This document shows positions 35,926 to 44,475 of a DNA stretch of 64,000 bases, one piece after another (position 1 is the stretch's first letter; each line of letters starts with the position of its first letter). The stretch spans positions 32,707-96,706 of the forward strand of contig JAFLBR010000019.1 of assembly GCA_017303795.1 (NCBI GenBank), in the 5' to 3' direction. The notes under the pieces were generated by a model. The model searched no databases and was not told where the DNA came from. It saw only the letters and a program-made list of their open reading frames with translations. The DNA comes from Cytophagales bacterium (GTDB taxonomy: Bacteria; Bacteroidota; Bacteroidia; Cytophagales; Cyclobacteriaceae). The position numbers and the translations under genes are program-made.

Positions 35926-35968
35926 ATAAGTAGTGTTATATCACCATGCTTGTCTGACAATTATCGGC

Positions 35969-36673
35969 TTAAGCCAGAAATAAAAAAACTGCCGGAGCTT
36001 TGGGCCATTCGGTTGGCTTTGATTTCCAAATCGAAACGGATCGGGTTGAGATTACCTCTTCCTTGCCGGTAATATCCAGCGCAACTGTAAGCCGGGTATC
36101 AGCATTTAGATTATTTACCAAATGCTTAAATACGGCATTGTTACGATAGGGTGTTTCAATAAAAATCTGCGTTTGGTTTTTAAGCTTCGATTCACGCTCT
36201 AGCTCCTTGATTTTTTTTGAAGCTTCATTTGCGTCTACAGGTAAATATCCATTGAATGCAAATTGTTGCCCATTTAAACCCGAAGCCATTAATGCCAGCA
36301 AAATAGAAGACGGCCCCACCAATGGCACTACCTGAAACCCATGCGCATGGGCATAAGCTACTGCCAACGCACCCGGATCGGCCACACCGGGACAACCTGA
36401 TTCTGAAATTACTCCCAGGTTAAAACCATTAGCCAATGGCTGCATCAATTGAGCAATGGTTGACGTTGGCGTTTCTTTATTCAATACTTCAAACTGAAGT
36501 TCTTCAATGGAAGGATATACTTTTAAGCTACTGAGATAACGCCTCGCTGTACGCAGATCTTCAGCCAGAAAATGTTTTATCCCGGCAAGGGTGTCTTTTA
36601 CCTGATTTGGAATAACCTGCTGTTGCGTGTTATCCGCAATAGTAGTTGGTATCAGATAGAGTTTACCGCTCAT
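35969..36673 (-). CDS. RsmI-like SAM-dependent methyltransferase
   Basis: A 234-residue tetrapyrrole-methylase-fold protein of the RsmI group. The opening KLYLIPTTIAD, VISESGCPGVADPGALAV and VPLVGPSSILLALMASGLNG are the family blocks that form the SAM pocket; QIFIETPYRNN also matches. Canonical RsmI (about 280 residues) 2'-O-methylates C1402 of 16S rRNA; this shorter version is a Bacteroidota paralogue and its target is not certain. It lies directly downstream of an alpha/beta-hydrolase gene (5-base gap), so both are likely one operon. Confidence 0.8.
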   Translation of the reverse strand: MSGKLYLIPTTIADNTQQQVIPNQVKDTLAGIKHFLAEDLRTARRYLSSLKVYPSIEELQFEVLNKETPTSTIAQLMQPLANGFNLGVISESGCPGVADPGALAVAYAHAHGFQVVPLVGPSSILLALMASGLNGQQFAFNGYLPVDANEASKKIKELERESKLKNQTQIFIETPYRNNAVFKHLVNNLNADTRLTVALDITGKEEVISTRSVSIWKSKPTEWPKAPAVFLFLA

Positions 36674-36678
36674 CTGTT

Positions 36679-37443
36679 TCAGGCACGATTTAAAAATTCG
36701 AGCACGGCTGCTGAAAACTCAACCGGCTTTTCGGCTTGTACCCAATGGCCGGTGTTCAGGGTAACAATTTCTGCTTTCGGGAATAGAGCTTTAATAGTTT
36801 GCTCATCGCCATCAGCATAATAATTAGAGCGGGCTCCTTTTATGAAAAGTGTAGGGCCGGTATAAGTGCCTTCGTATTGCATGCCTGCGCCTATCTCTTC
36901 AATGTGTGCATCAAGTGCCGTTAGATTTACCCGCCAGGCAAATTTGCTATCGGAGGTACGATAAAGGTTTTTTAACAAAAACTGACGGACGTCTGGTTCG
37001 GTTACGTGAGTACTCAATTGTGTATCGGCTTCGGTTCTGGAAGTTAATGTAGTTATATCAATGGCATGCAAACCATCCAGTATATGATCGTGATGAACCG
37101 GGTAAGCCTTAGGTACAATGTCCACCACTATCAATTGACTTAACAAGTCCGGATACTTTACGGCAAAGTTCATAGCCGTTTTACCACCCATACTATGACC
37201 AATTATAATAGGTTGGTGAAGGTTATGTTCCTGAATAAACTCGTGCAGGTCATCCACCATTAAGGGATAATTGAAATCTTTGCTGTGTGGCGATTGCCCG
37301 TGGTTGCGTTGATCTACCAGGTAAACCTCAAACGACTCGGCAAATACTTTTGCCAGCGAAAACCAATTGTCGGACGAACCCAACAACCCATGGAGAATAA
37401 TCAAGGGTCGCCCTGCGCCCGACTTTCTATAATGCAACTTCAT
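36679..37443 (-). CDS. Alpha/beta hydrolase (YbfF-like esterase)
   Basis: A 254-residue alpha/beta hydrolase. HGLLGSSDNWFSLAKVF is the oxyanion region, the serine nucleophile is in IIIGHSMGGKTAMNF and the catalytic His in LNTGHWVQAEKP. The overall pattern, including VDQRNHGQSPHS and a start MKLHYRKSG, is closest to the YbfF acyl-CoA-thioesterase/esterase group. The substrate is not known. I use the ATG at 37443, where family members start; an in-frame start at 37482 would add 13 residues. Operon with the RsmI-like gene; divergent from lysA. Confidence 0.8.
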   Translation of the reverse strand: MKLHYRKSGAGRPLIILHGLLGSSDNWFSLAKVFAESFEVYLVDQRNHGQSPHSKDFNYPLMVDDLHEFIQEHNLHQPIIIGHSMGGKTAMNFAVKYPDLLSQLIVVDIVPKAYPVHHDHILDGLHAIDITTLTSRTEADTQLSTHVTEPDVRQFLLKNLYRTSDSKFAWRVNLTALDAHIEEIGAGMQYEGTYTGPTLFIKGARSNYYADGDEQTIKALFPKAEIVTLNTGHWVQAEKPVEFSAAVLEFLNRA

Positions 37444-37501
37444 GCCGCGAAGATCGAAAGAAAAAAACTGGCCCGAAAACAAGGCAGCGCATCAATGCCT
37501 G

Positions 37502-37509
37502 TATATTTG
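37502..37509 (+). promoter_or_regulatory. -7 box TATATTTG for lysA
   Basis: Perfect TAnnTTTG, only 14 bases before the lysA ATG, so the leader should be very short. Confidence 0.5.
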
Positions 37510-37523
37510 CCTTTTATTTTTTT

Positions 37524-38753
37524 ATGGAATTAGTTAACGGAAGCTACACCATTCAGGGAATTGACGTTGCCGAAATTGCTCAGCAGTTTGGCACTCCCGT
37601 TTATGTTTATGATGGCAACAAGATCAGCAGCCAGCTGAAAAGCTTAAAGAATGCTTTTTCAGAAACAGATGTGCGCATTAAGTATGCCGCCAAGGCACTT
37701 ACCAATGTGTCTATTCTAAAACTCATTAAGCAAAATGGTGCCGGTGTAGATGTGGTTTCCGTTCAGGAAGCACAACTGGCATTGGGAGCAGGTTTTACAC
37801 CAGCCGAAATTATGTTTACACCTAACTGTGTGGATTTTGATGAGATTATGGAAGGTGTTGAACTTGGGTTAACCATAAACCTCGATAACCTTTCGGTGTT
37901 AGAGAAGTTTGGTAAAAAGTATGGTAACACGGTGCCTTGTTGTGTGCGGTTAAATCCACACATTATGGCGGGTGGTAATTATAAAATCTCTACCGGCCAT
38001 AGCAATTCCAAGTTTGGTATTTCGGTATATCAACTGCCTGATATTATGCAGTTGGCCGATAAGTACCAGATTGTAATTAATGGCTTGCATATACACACCG
38101 GTTCGGAGATTACCGAAACAGATGTGTTTCTGAAAATGGCTGAGATCCTCTTTGGGATTGCCCGCGATTTTCCGGCTTTAAAGTTTATCGATTTTGGTGG
38201 CGGCTTTAAGGTAGCCTACAAACCAGGCGATATGATTACCAACGTGTATGATCTTGGTTTGAAACTCAGCAAAGCGTTTAATGAATTTTACCATAGCTAT
38301 GGCCGCAAGCTTGAGCTTTGGATTGAGCCTGGAAAATATCTGGTAAGCGAAGCTGGTTATCTTCTGGTGAAAACCAACGTGGTGAAGTCTACGCCATCTT
38401 TAACGTTTGTGGGTGTAAACTCCGGGCTTAATCATCTTATTCGCCCTATGATGTACGATGCCTATCATGAAATTGTAAACGCATCGAACCCCACAGGCTC
38501 GCAAAAAGTTTATACGGTGGTGGGCAACATTTGCGAAACCGATACGCTTGGCGCGGATCGCAAACTAAACGAAGTACGCGAAGGCGATTTGCTGGTTATT
38601 AAAAATGCTGGTGCGTATGGATATTCAATGGCATCGAACTACAACTCGCGTTTGCGCCCGGCCGAAGTACTGATTACAAATGGAGAAGCAAAACTGATTC
38701 GCAGACGCGATACGTTGGAAGATTTGTTGCGCGGCCAGATTGATGTATTTTAA
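37524..38753 (+). CDS. lysA: Diaminopimelate decarboxylase
   Basis: Final step of lysine synthesis, a PLP enzyme. The 409-residue protein has the PLP-lysine region IKYAAKALTNVSILKLI, the GVDVVSVQEAQLAL segment, GLHIHTGSEI, FIDFGGGFKVAY, IEPGKYLVSEAGYLL with the phosphate and arginine contacts, and the substrate-site cysteine in VGNICETDTL. Fold type III (alanine-racemase-like barrel plus C-terminal beta domain). It is a single gene between a divergent hydrolase operon and an MFS transporter gene. The leader is very short. Confidence 0.93.
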   Translation: MELVNGSYTIQGIDVAEIAQQFGTPVYVYDGNKISSQLKSLKNAFSETDVRIKYAAKALTNVSILKLIKQNGAGVDVVSVQEAQLALGAGFTPAEIMFTPNCVDFDEIMEGVELGLTINLDNLSVLEKFGKKYGNTVPCCVRLNPHIMAGGNYKISTGHSNSKFGISVYQLPDIMQLADKYQIVINGLHIHTGSEITETDVFLKMAEILFGIARDFPALKFIDFGGGFKVAYKPGDMITNVYDLGLKLSKAFNEFYHSYGRKLELWIEPGKYLVSEAGYLLVKTNVVKSTPSLTFVGVNSGLNHLIRPMMYDAYHEIVNASNPTGSQKVYTVVGNICETDTLGADRKLNEVREGDLLVIKNAGAYGYSMASNYNSRLRPAEVLITNGEAKLIRRRDTLEDLLRGQIDVF

Positions 38754-38758
38754 CTTCA

Positions 38759-38790
38759 GGCGTCTGGCCGTTTCAAGCGGTCTTGACGAC
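38759..38790. repeat. GTCGTC..GACGAC palindrome, copy 2
   Basis: GGCGTCTGGCCGTTTCAAGCGGTCTTGACGAC, related to 13371-13410. The inner arms differ from copy 1 at several bases on both sides (GACCACTT/AAGTGGTC against GGCCGTTT/AAGCGGTC), mostly keeping pairing. Confidence 0.55.
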
Positions 38791-38877
38791 TTTACACACT
38801 CTAAAAAAGAAATTCTCTACTGACATAATGTTGGCAACGCGCCTGCCTTGCTTTGTCAACACGATCAATTAATATAC

Positions 38878-40122
38878 ATGAAACAAAAAATATTTTCAGG
38901 TTACGAAATTTTTGTAATCGCCATTCTTACCATCCTTCAGTTTACGCTCATTCTCGACTTCATGGTTATGTCGCCACTGGGGCCTTTTCTAATGCCTAAA
39001 CTGCACATTACTCCGGCACAGTTTGGAATGGTGGTTTCTGCGTATGCGTTTAGCGCTGGCCTTTCGGGAATTTTAGCAGCGGGGTTTGCTGATCGGTTCG
39101 ATCGTAAAAAACTACTCTTATTTTTTTACATCGGCTTTATTGGCGGAACGCTTTTCTGTGGATTGGCAACCAGCTATTCCATGTTATTACTGGCGCGCAC
39201 CATTACCGGAATTTTTGGTGGCGTAATTGGCTCCATCATTTTTGCCATCATTACCGACATCTTTAAACTGGAAGTTCGCGGCCGCGTAATGGGCTTTGTT
39301 CAGATGGCATTTGCCTCCAGCCAGGTGTTGGGTTTACCTATCGGCTTATACTTTGCAAACCTCTGGGGCTGGCACTCTCCTTTTATAATGATTGTGTTGG
39401 TGAGTCTGGTGGTATTAGGAGTAGTTATCATTTTTCTGAAACCCATCAACGAGCACCTGAAAATCAAAACCCAGCGTAATGCATTTGTGCATCTGGGGAA
39501 AACTGCTTCTAATACATTTTACCTTAAAACTTTTGCTGCTACAACTTTACTGGCAACCGGTGGTTTTATGATGATGCCTTTCGGAACGGTGTTCGGTGTA
39601 AACAACCTGAAAATCTCGCCCGATAGCCTGCCGATGCTATACACCGTTACCGGAATTTTCTCCATGATCTTAGGCCCGTTGATTGGTCGCGCTAGCGATG
39701 GTTGGGGAAAGTATAGAATGTTTTTTGCAGGATCGGTTCTTATGATGGTAATCGTAATAATTTATTGCAACCTCGGGCCAACTCCTTTATGGATGGTAGT
39801 AGCACTTAACGTGATTATGTTTGCGGGTATTTCTGCCCGAATGATTTCTTCGCAGGCACTTTTGTCTGCTATTCCAGAACCTTCCGACCGCGGTGCCTTC
39901 ATGAGCATTAACGCATCGGTTCAACAAATCTCGGGTGGCATTGCTGCATATGTAGCCGGACTTATTGTGGTGCAAACCACACCTACAAGCGAGTTATTGC
40001 ATTATGATATTCTAGGATATGTGGTTGCTGTTTCAATTATGATTACAATAGGTATGATGTGGTTTGTAAACAGGCGCGTGATGCGTAAACTTGCTCCGGT
40101 TTCCATTCCGGTGAATCCTTAA
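38878..40122 (+). CDS. MFS transporter
   Basis: A 414-residue major-facilitator protein with 12 predicted spans. The conserved loop 2-3 motif is present as GFADRFDRKKLLLF, and the second-half counterpart as IGRASDGWGKYRMF. The N-terminus FTLILDFMVMSPLGPFLMP and GMVVSAYAFSAGLSGILAAG match drug or arabinose-efflux-type transporters (YdhP/AraJ group). Substrate not identifiable. The first in-frame ATG that fits is 38878; the upstream start at 38848 would add ten polar residues. The stop is 8 bases before the flavoprotein gene, probably one operon. Confidence 0.85.
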   Translation: MKQKIFSGYEIFVIAILTILQFTLILDFMVMSPLGPFLMPKLHITPAQFGMVVSAYAFSAGLSGILAAGFADRFDRKKLLLFFYIGFIGGTLFCGLATSYSMLLLARTITGIFGGVIGSIIFAIITDIFKLEVRGRVMGFVQMAFASSQVLGLPIGLYFANLWGWHSPFIMIVLVSLVVLGVVIIFLKPINEHLKIKTQRNAFVHLGKTASNTFYLKTFAATTLLATGGFMMMPFGTVFGVNNLKISPDSLPMLYTVTGIFSMILGPLIGRASDGWGKYRMFFAGSVLMMVIVIIYCNLGPTPLWMVVALNVIMFAGISARMISSQALLSAIPEPSDRGAFMSINASVQQISGGIAAYVAGLIVVQTTPTSELLHYDILGYVVAVSIMITIGMMWFVNRRVMRKLAPVSIPVNP

Positions 40123-40130
40123 ACAATACC

Positions 40131-41360
40131 ATGACATCAAAACCACACTATAACCTTGTTGTAATTGGTGGTGGAGCGGCTGGTTTTTTTGGAGCCATTA
40201 ATGCCGCGCAGCTAAATCCCGGTTTGCGCATTCTCATTCTGGAGAAGTCAACCAAACTACTTTCTAAAGTAAAAGTATCGGGAGGCGGAAGATGCAACGT
40301 AACGCATCATTGTTTTGAACCTGCACCTTTGGCAAAACATTATCCGCGCGGCCAGAAAGAACTGAAAAAATTATTCTACCAGTTTAATGCAGCCGATACC
40401 GTTGCCTGGTTTGAAAGTCGGGGTGTGAAGTTGAAAACCGAAGCCGATGGACGGATGTTTCCGCAAAGCAACAATTCGCAAACTATTATTGATTGTTTTC
40501 TTAGCGAAGCAGAAAAGCATCACATTCAAATTAAAACCGGGTACGAAGTTTTAAAACTTACGCGCGAGCAAGATCATTTTCACATTCACTGTAAAGGTGA
40601 AGTGTTTAAAGCAGCTAAGGTTTTAATTGCCAGCGGAGGTTATTCCAAACCCGAAAACTACACGTGGCTGAATCATACCATCGTAAATCCAATTCCTTCG
40701 CTGTTTACATTCAACGATCCGGCCCGCACCTTTACACCACTAATGGGTATAGCCGTTACCGATGCGGAAGTAAAAATTGCTGGCACTAAGTTCTTGCAAC
40801 AAGGTCCGGTATTAATTACCCATTGGGGACTAAGTGGGCCGGCTGTGATAAAACTTTCGGCCTGGGCCGCGGTTGAATTACATCAGCTAAACTATACGTT
40901 TACGGCTTTGGTAAACTGGACGGGCCAATCGGAAACTGTTGTGCGCGAAGCTTTAATGTTGTTAAAGAATCAGCACAGCAAGAAAAATATTACGGGCAAT
41001 CCTTTATTCAATTTGCCCAAACGGCTGTGGGAGTTTTTAACTCAACGAGCTGAAATAGCGTCTGAAAAAATCTGGGCCAATGCCGCGCATAAAGAAATAA
41101 ACAAACTTATTGAGTTATTATATGCGTGCGCTTTCCCGATAAAAGGCAAAACAACTTTTAAAGAAGAGTTTGTTACCTGTGGCGGAGTGGATTGGAAAGA
41201 AGTTGATCTTACTACCATGGAAAGCAAACACGCACCCGGTTTATATTTTGCTGGCGAAGTATTAAACACCGATGGCGAAACCGGTGGGTTTAATTTTCAG
41301 GCTGCGTGGACTACGGCATGGGTTGCAGCACAGAACCTTGCCAGAGGTGAAAAACAATAA
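40131..41360 (+). CDS. BaiN/HI0933-family FAD-dependent oxidoreductase
   Basis: A 409-residue flavoprotein of the HI0933/BaiN group. N-terminal FAD-binding fold VVIGGGAAGFFGAINAAQ, the second family block ILEKSTKLLSKVKVSGGGRC, then NVTHHCF, ASGGYSKPENYTW, and the C-terminal FAD contact LNTDGETGGFNFQAAWTTAW. Biochemical roles in this group are poorly known; one member acts in bile-acid dehydroxylation. It follows the MFS gene closely and ends at a hairpin shared with tRNA-Phe. Confidence 0.85.
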   Translation: MTSKPHYNLVVIGGGAAGFFGAINAAQLNPGLRILILEKSTKLLSKVKVSGGGRCNVTHHCFEPAPLAKHYPRGQKELKKLFYQFNAADTVAWFESRGVKLKTEADGRMFPQSNNSQTIIDCFLSEAEKHHIQIKTGYEVLKLTREQDHFHIHCKGEVFKAAKVLIASGGYSKPENYTWLNHTIVNPIPSLFTFNDPARTFTPLMGIAVTDAEVKIAGTKFLQQGPVLITHWGLSGPAVIKLSAWAAVELHQLNYTFTALVNWTGQSETVVREALMLLKNQHSKKNITGNPLFNLPKRLWEFLTQRAEIASEKIWANAAHKEINKLIELLYACAFPIKGKTTFKEEFVTCGGVDWKEVDLTTMESKHAPGLYFAGEVLNTDGETGGFNFQAAWTTAWVAAQNLARGEKQ

Positions 41361-41390
41361 AAAAGCCCTTCAAAAAAATTGAAGGGCTTT
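41361..41390. terminator. Two-way terminator between the flavoprotein gene and tRNA-Phe
   Basis: AAAGCCCTTCAA and TTGAAGGGCTTT around an A-rich loop; it can end transcripts from both sides. Confidence 0.85.
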
Positions 41391-41393
41391 ACG

Positions 41394-41466
41394 TGGTGAC
41401 GGAGGGAATTGAACCCCCGACACAAGGATTTTCAGTCCTTTGCTCTACCAACTGAGCTACGTCACC
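41394..41466 (-). tRNA. tRNA-Phe (GAA)
   Basis: A complete cloverleaf on the minus strand: acceptor GGTGACG pairs with CGTCACC, D-arm GCTC..GAGC with TTGGTA loop, anticodon stem AAGGA/TCCTT around CTGAAAA (anticodon GAA), and a T-arm with GGTTCAATTCC. The discriminator base is A at 41394; CCA is not encoded. The terminator at 41361-41390 lies just after it. The apparent promoter is about 90-120 bases upstream and a second partial tRNA copy lies between. Confidence 0.95.
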
Positions 41467-41475
41467 ATTTTTCGA

Positions 41476-41520
41476 CTTTGCTCTACCTCCCGATAACTAT
41501 CGGGATGAGCTACGTCACCA
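41476..41520 (-). pseudogene. tRNA-Phe 5'-half copy with palindrome inserted in the D-loop
   Basis: On the minus strand it reads (T)GGTGACGTAGCTCA, then the palindrome TCCCGATAGTTATCGGGA (41488-41505), then GGTAGAGCAAAG. Outside the palindrome it equals the first part of the neighbouring tRNA-Phe exactly; the GTT of the D-loop is replaced by the 18-base insert. It has no anticodon, T-arm or 3' acceptor strand, so it cannot be a tRNA. It lies in the leader of the true tRNA-Phe. Confidence 0.8.
41488..41505. repeat. TCCCGATA-AC-TATCGGGA palindrome
   Basis: An 8-base perfect stem. Palindromes of the CCCGATANNTATCGGG type are frequent in Bacteroidota genomes (from memory). Here it is inserted in a tRNA fragment. 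Confidence 0.6.
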
Positions 41521-41554
41521 GATAAAAACCACCTAAAACGTTATTTAGGGGCCA

Positions 41555-41585
41555 CAAAAGTATTCAATTTTGCCTTTGGCGCAAA
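41555..41585 (-). promoter_or_regulatory. Promoter for tRNA-Phe
   Basis: On the minus strand, TTTG (41585-41582), a 19-base spacer and perfect TACTTTTG (41562-41555). Transcription would start near 41549 and include the tRNA fragment before the true tRNA. Confidence 0.6.
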
Positions 41586-41621
41586 TAGCCAATTGCTTTT
41601 TTGCCTTAATATTGAAGTTTG

Positions 41622-43112
41622 ATGCGAAAACTACTCTTTTTAATCTCGATTCTCTCCCTATTAATGGGCTGCCAGAATGAAGCCCAGCGCGAAGAACGTT
41701 TGGCCCGTACCTATTGCAGCTCGTGCCATCAGTTTCCTGAGCCTGCCCTGCTCGACAAAAAAACGTGGACTAAAAAAGTTCTGCCCGAGATGGCCTTCCG
41801 CATGGGCGTAGATCTTTCGCAACTCTTTAATCTGCCGCAAAACGATTATCCATTTGTATCGCAAACACTACCTAACAGTGCTATGGTTCAACCCGAAGAT
41901 TGGGAAGCCATTGTAAGATACTTTGAACGCGAAGCGCCCGATACTATTTTGGTTGAGCCACCAACTTCAGCACTACCACTAACACAGTTTAAGGCCGAAG
42001 CCATAACGTTACCAGCTTCCAATCGTTTCCCGATGCTCTCTTTATTGCAAGTGGATACGGTTAACAAACGCATCTTTACCAGCAACCGATCAAACTGGTT
42101 GCATCAATTTGATTATGCTTTTCGGGTAAAAGATTCCATCCATCTCAACAGTCCGGTTTCATCCATCAGCTTAACTCCCGAAGTGGTACTGGCTGCTATG
42201 GGCATTATGGATCCCAACGATCAGCCGAAAGGCTCACTATTAAAATTAAAAACTAGCAGCACCGAGCTTCTTATTGATTCGCTACGAAGACCAGTATTTG
42301 TAACCGCTACCGATTTTAATAATGACAACCTGCCCGATTATGTAGTTTGTAACTTCGGTAATTATGGTGGCGATTTGTTGATTCTGGAAAACCAGAGCAA
42401 TGGAAAATTCAAACGCCATGTATTGAGTCCCTTGCCTGGTGCGCGCAAAGTAATTGTGCGCGATTTTAATAACGATGGCTTGCCCGATGTGCTGGCATTG
42501 CTAACGCAAGGCGATGAACAAATAAGTTTATACACCAATGGTGGCAACTTCCGGTTTAAGGTTACTACGCTGTTGCGATTTCCTTCCGTGTATGGCTCAA
42601 GTTATTTTGAAGTGGTTGACTTTAATCAAGACGATCATTTTGATATACTCTATACTAATGGCGACAATGCCGATTACTCCATCATTTTTAAACCTTACCA
42701 CGGTGTGCGTATTTTTCTAAACGATGGTAAAAATCATTTCAGCGAAAGCTGGTTTCATTACATGCCCGGCTGCTCTTGGGCGGTGGCCCGCGATTTTGAT
42801 GCCGATAGCGATGTGGACCTTGCTGCGCTTGCTTTCTTTCCGGATTTTAAACGTGCTCCCGAGCAAAGTTTTATCTACTTCGAAAATCAGAACGGGAAGT
42901 TAGTACCGCATACTACCCCATTAGCAACGCATGGGCGCTGGTTGGTAATGGAAACCGTGGATCTTGATCAGGATAATGATGAAGATATTCTTCTGGGTGC
43001 TTTAAATTTTAATAACGGTGTTCCGCCCGCAATAGTAGAAGGCTGGAAAGCAAACCCGGTTTCTATCTTGTTATTGCGCAACAACAAGAACCAGCACGCA
43101 ATTGTTTATTAA
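41622..43112 (+). CDS. FG-GAP/VCBS-repeat lipoprotein with CxxCH haem motif
   Basis: A 496-residue lipoprotein: signal peptide MRKLLFLISILSLLMGC with the lipobox Cys at 17. Residues 33-37 (YCSSCH) form a c-type haem motif with a following FPEPALLDKKTWTK segment. The rest is a seven-bladed FG-GAP propeller with calcium-type loops (DFNNDNLPDYV, DFNNDGLPDVL, DFNQDDHFDIL, DFDADSDVDLA, DLDQDNDEDIL). This architecture is frequent in Bacteroidota; a role in electron transfer or binding at the outer membrane is inference. Start at ATG 41622; a TTG at 41619 is in frame. Confidence 0.8.
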   Translation: MRKLLFLISILSLLMGCQNEAQREERLARTYCSSCHQFPEPALLDKKTWTKKVLPEMAFRMGVDLSQLFNLPQNDYPFVSQTLPNSAMVQPEDWEAIVRYFEREAPDTILVEPPTSALPLTQFKAEAITLPASNRFPMLSLLQVDTVNKRIFTSNRSNWLHQFDYAFRVKDSIHLNSPVSSISLTPEVVLAAMGIMDPNDQPKGSLLKLKTSSTELLIDSLRRPVFVTATDFNNDNLPDYVVCNFGNYGGDLLILENQSNGKFKRHVLSPLPGARKVIVRDFNNDGLPDVLALLTQGDEQISLYTNGGNFRFKVTTLLRFPSVYGSSYFEVVDFNQDDHFDILYTNGDNADYSIIFKPYHGVRIFLNDGKNHFSESWFHYMPGCSWAVARDFDADSDVDLAALAFFPDFKRAPEQSFIYFENQNGKLVPHTTPLATHGRWLVMETVDLDQDNDEDILLGALNFNNGVPPAIVEGWKANPVSILLLRNNKNQHAIVY

Positions 43113-43170
43113 GTTAAGTATTGGTTTCGCACGTTTGGTGCGTTAACTTTCACCTATCAATTTTTAGCTT

Positions 43171-44472
43171 ATGATTGTGCAGCAGATTGCTTTTGTGTTA
43201 GTGTTGGCTACAGCCATTTTCTATATCCGCAAGCGGGTGCTTTTTATTCGCAATACCATAAAACTTGGTAAAGAAAAAAACATTACCGCCCGCAAGAACG
43301 AACGCTTCAAAAACATGCTGCTGGTAGCCTTCGGCCAGAAGAAAATGTTTAAGAAACTTATTCCGGCAATTCTACACCTGTTTATATATGTTGGGTTTCT
43401 GGTTATCAATCTGGAAGTGCTGGAGTTTGTAGTAGATGGTGTTTTGGGAACACACCGCATTTTTGCACCCTGGTTGGGAAGTTTTTATGCTGTGTTAATG
43501 AATGTGTTTGAGTTTCTGACCGTAGCTGTTTTGTTAGCCTGCGTTTTCTTTTTGGTTCGGAGAAATGTTTTAAAAGTTCCCCGCTTTTGGTCGGCCGAAA
43601 TGACTCAATGGCCGCGCATGGATGCCAACATGATTCTGATTACCGAAATCGTGTTAATGACCGCCATCTTAACCATGAATGCAGCCGATCAGATTTTACA
43701 ATCGCGCGATAGTCATTATGCACCAACCGGTTCATTATTCTTCAGTTCGTATTTGATTCCGCTATTTGCAAATCTGGAAACCACAGCCCTGATTATAATT
43801 GAACGCTTTGCATGGTGGTTTCACATCATCGGTATTTTAGGTTTTGCAGTTTACGTTACCTACTCCAAACACCTGCACATCTTTCTGGCTTTCCCTAACA
43901 CTTATTTTGCCAGCCTGGAACCCAAAGGCCACATTAACAACATGCCTGTGGTTACCAATGAAGTAAAATCTATGTTGGGCTTAGGCACATCTGAAACGGC
44001 AACCGGTGAACCTGGACGATTTGGCGCGAAAGACGTAAACGATTTGGCGTGGACAAGTTTAGTTTCGGCTTACTCGTGTACCGAATGTGGCCGGTGTACA
44101 GCAGAGTGCCCCGCTAATCAAACCGGTAAAAAATTATCGCCTCGCAAAATCATGATGGATACCCGTGATAGGTTGGAAACAATTGGTAAAACAATGGCAG
44201 CCGGTGGCGATGGTTTGAATGATGGTAAAACTTTATTGAACGATTACATCACCAAAGAAGAAATAAATGCCTGCACCAGTTGTAATGCATGTGTGGAAGC
44301 TTGCCCGGTAATGATTAATCCGTTAGAGATTATTATTGAACTGAGACGTTATGTAGCGATGGAAGAATCCGGCTCGCCCGCGCAATGGAACAGTATGTTT
44401 CAGAATATGGAAACCAGTTTTGCACCGTGGAAGTTTTCGGCTGCTGACAGGTTTAATTGGGCTAAAGACTAA
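43171..44472 (+). CDS. Membrane Fe-S oxidoreductase subunit (heterodisulfide-reductase-like)
   Basis: A 433-residue protein with about five membrane spans in the first 270 residues (an integral, HdrE/NarI-like region) and a cytoplasmic part with two 4Fe-4S ferredoxin motifs, CTECGRCTAECP and CTSCNACVEACP. This is the subunit that hands electrons to the CCG-domain partner. The partner gene is at 45464, and the two normally sit side by side in Bacteroidota; here a toxin-antitoxin pair lies between. The electron donor and acceptor are not known. Confidence 0.85.
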   Translation: MIVQQIAFVLVLATAIFYIRKRVLFIRNTIKLGKEKNITARKNERFKNMLLVAFGQKKMFKKLIPAILHLFIYVGFLVINLEVLEFVVDGVLGTHRIFAPWLGSFYAVLMNVFEFLTVAVLLACVFFLVRRNVLKVPRFWSAEMTQWPRMDANMILITEIVLMTAILTMNAADQILQSRDSHYAPTGSLFFSSYLIPLFANLETTALIIIERFAWWFHIIGILGFAVYVTYSKHLHIFLAFPNTYFASLEPKGHINNMPVVTNEVKSMLGLGTSETATGEPGRFGAKDVNDLAWTSLVSAYSCTECGRCTAECPANQTGKKLSPRKIMMDTRDRLETIGKTMAAGGDGLNDGKTLLNDYITKEEINACTSCNACVEACPVMINPLEIIIELRRYVAMEESGSPAQWNSMFQNMETSFAPWKFSAADRFNWAKD

Positions 44473-44475
44473 AAG

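Noticed and set aside
35890-35968. SAM riboswitch upstream of metK
   Set aside because: The leader is under 30 bases from the -7 box to the start and shows no SAM-type helix set.
41468-41520. A second tRNA gene next to tRNA-Phe
   Set aside because: It lacks anticodon arm, T-arm and 3' acceptor strand, so it is only a 5'-half copy.
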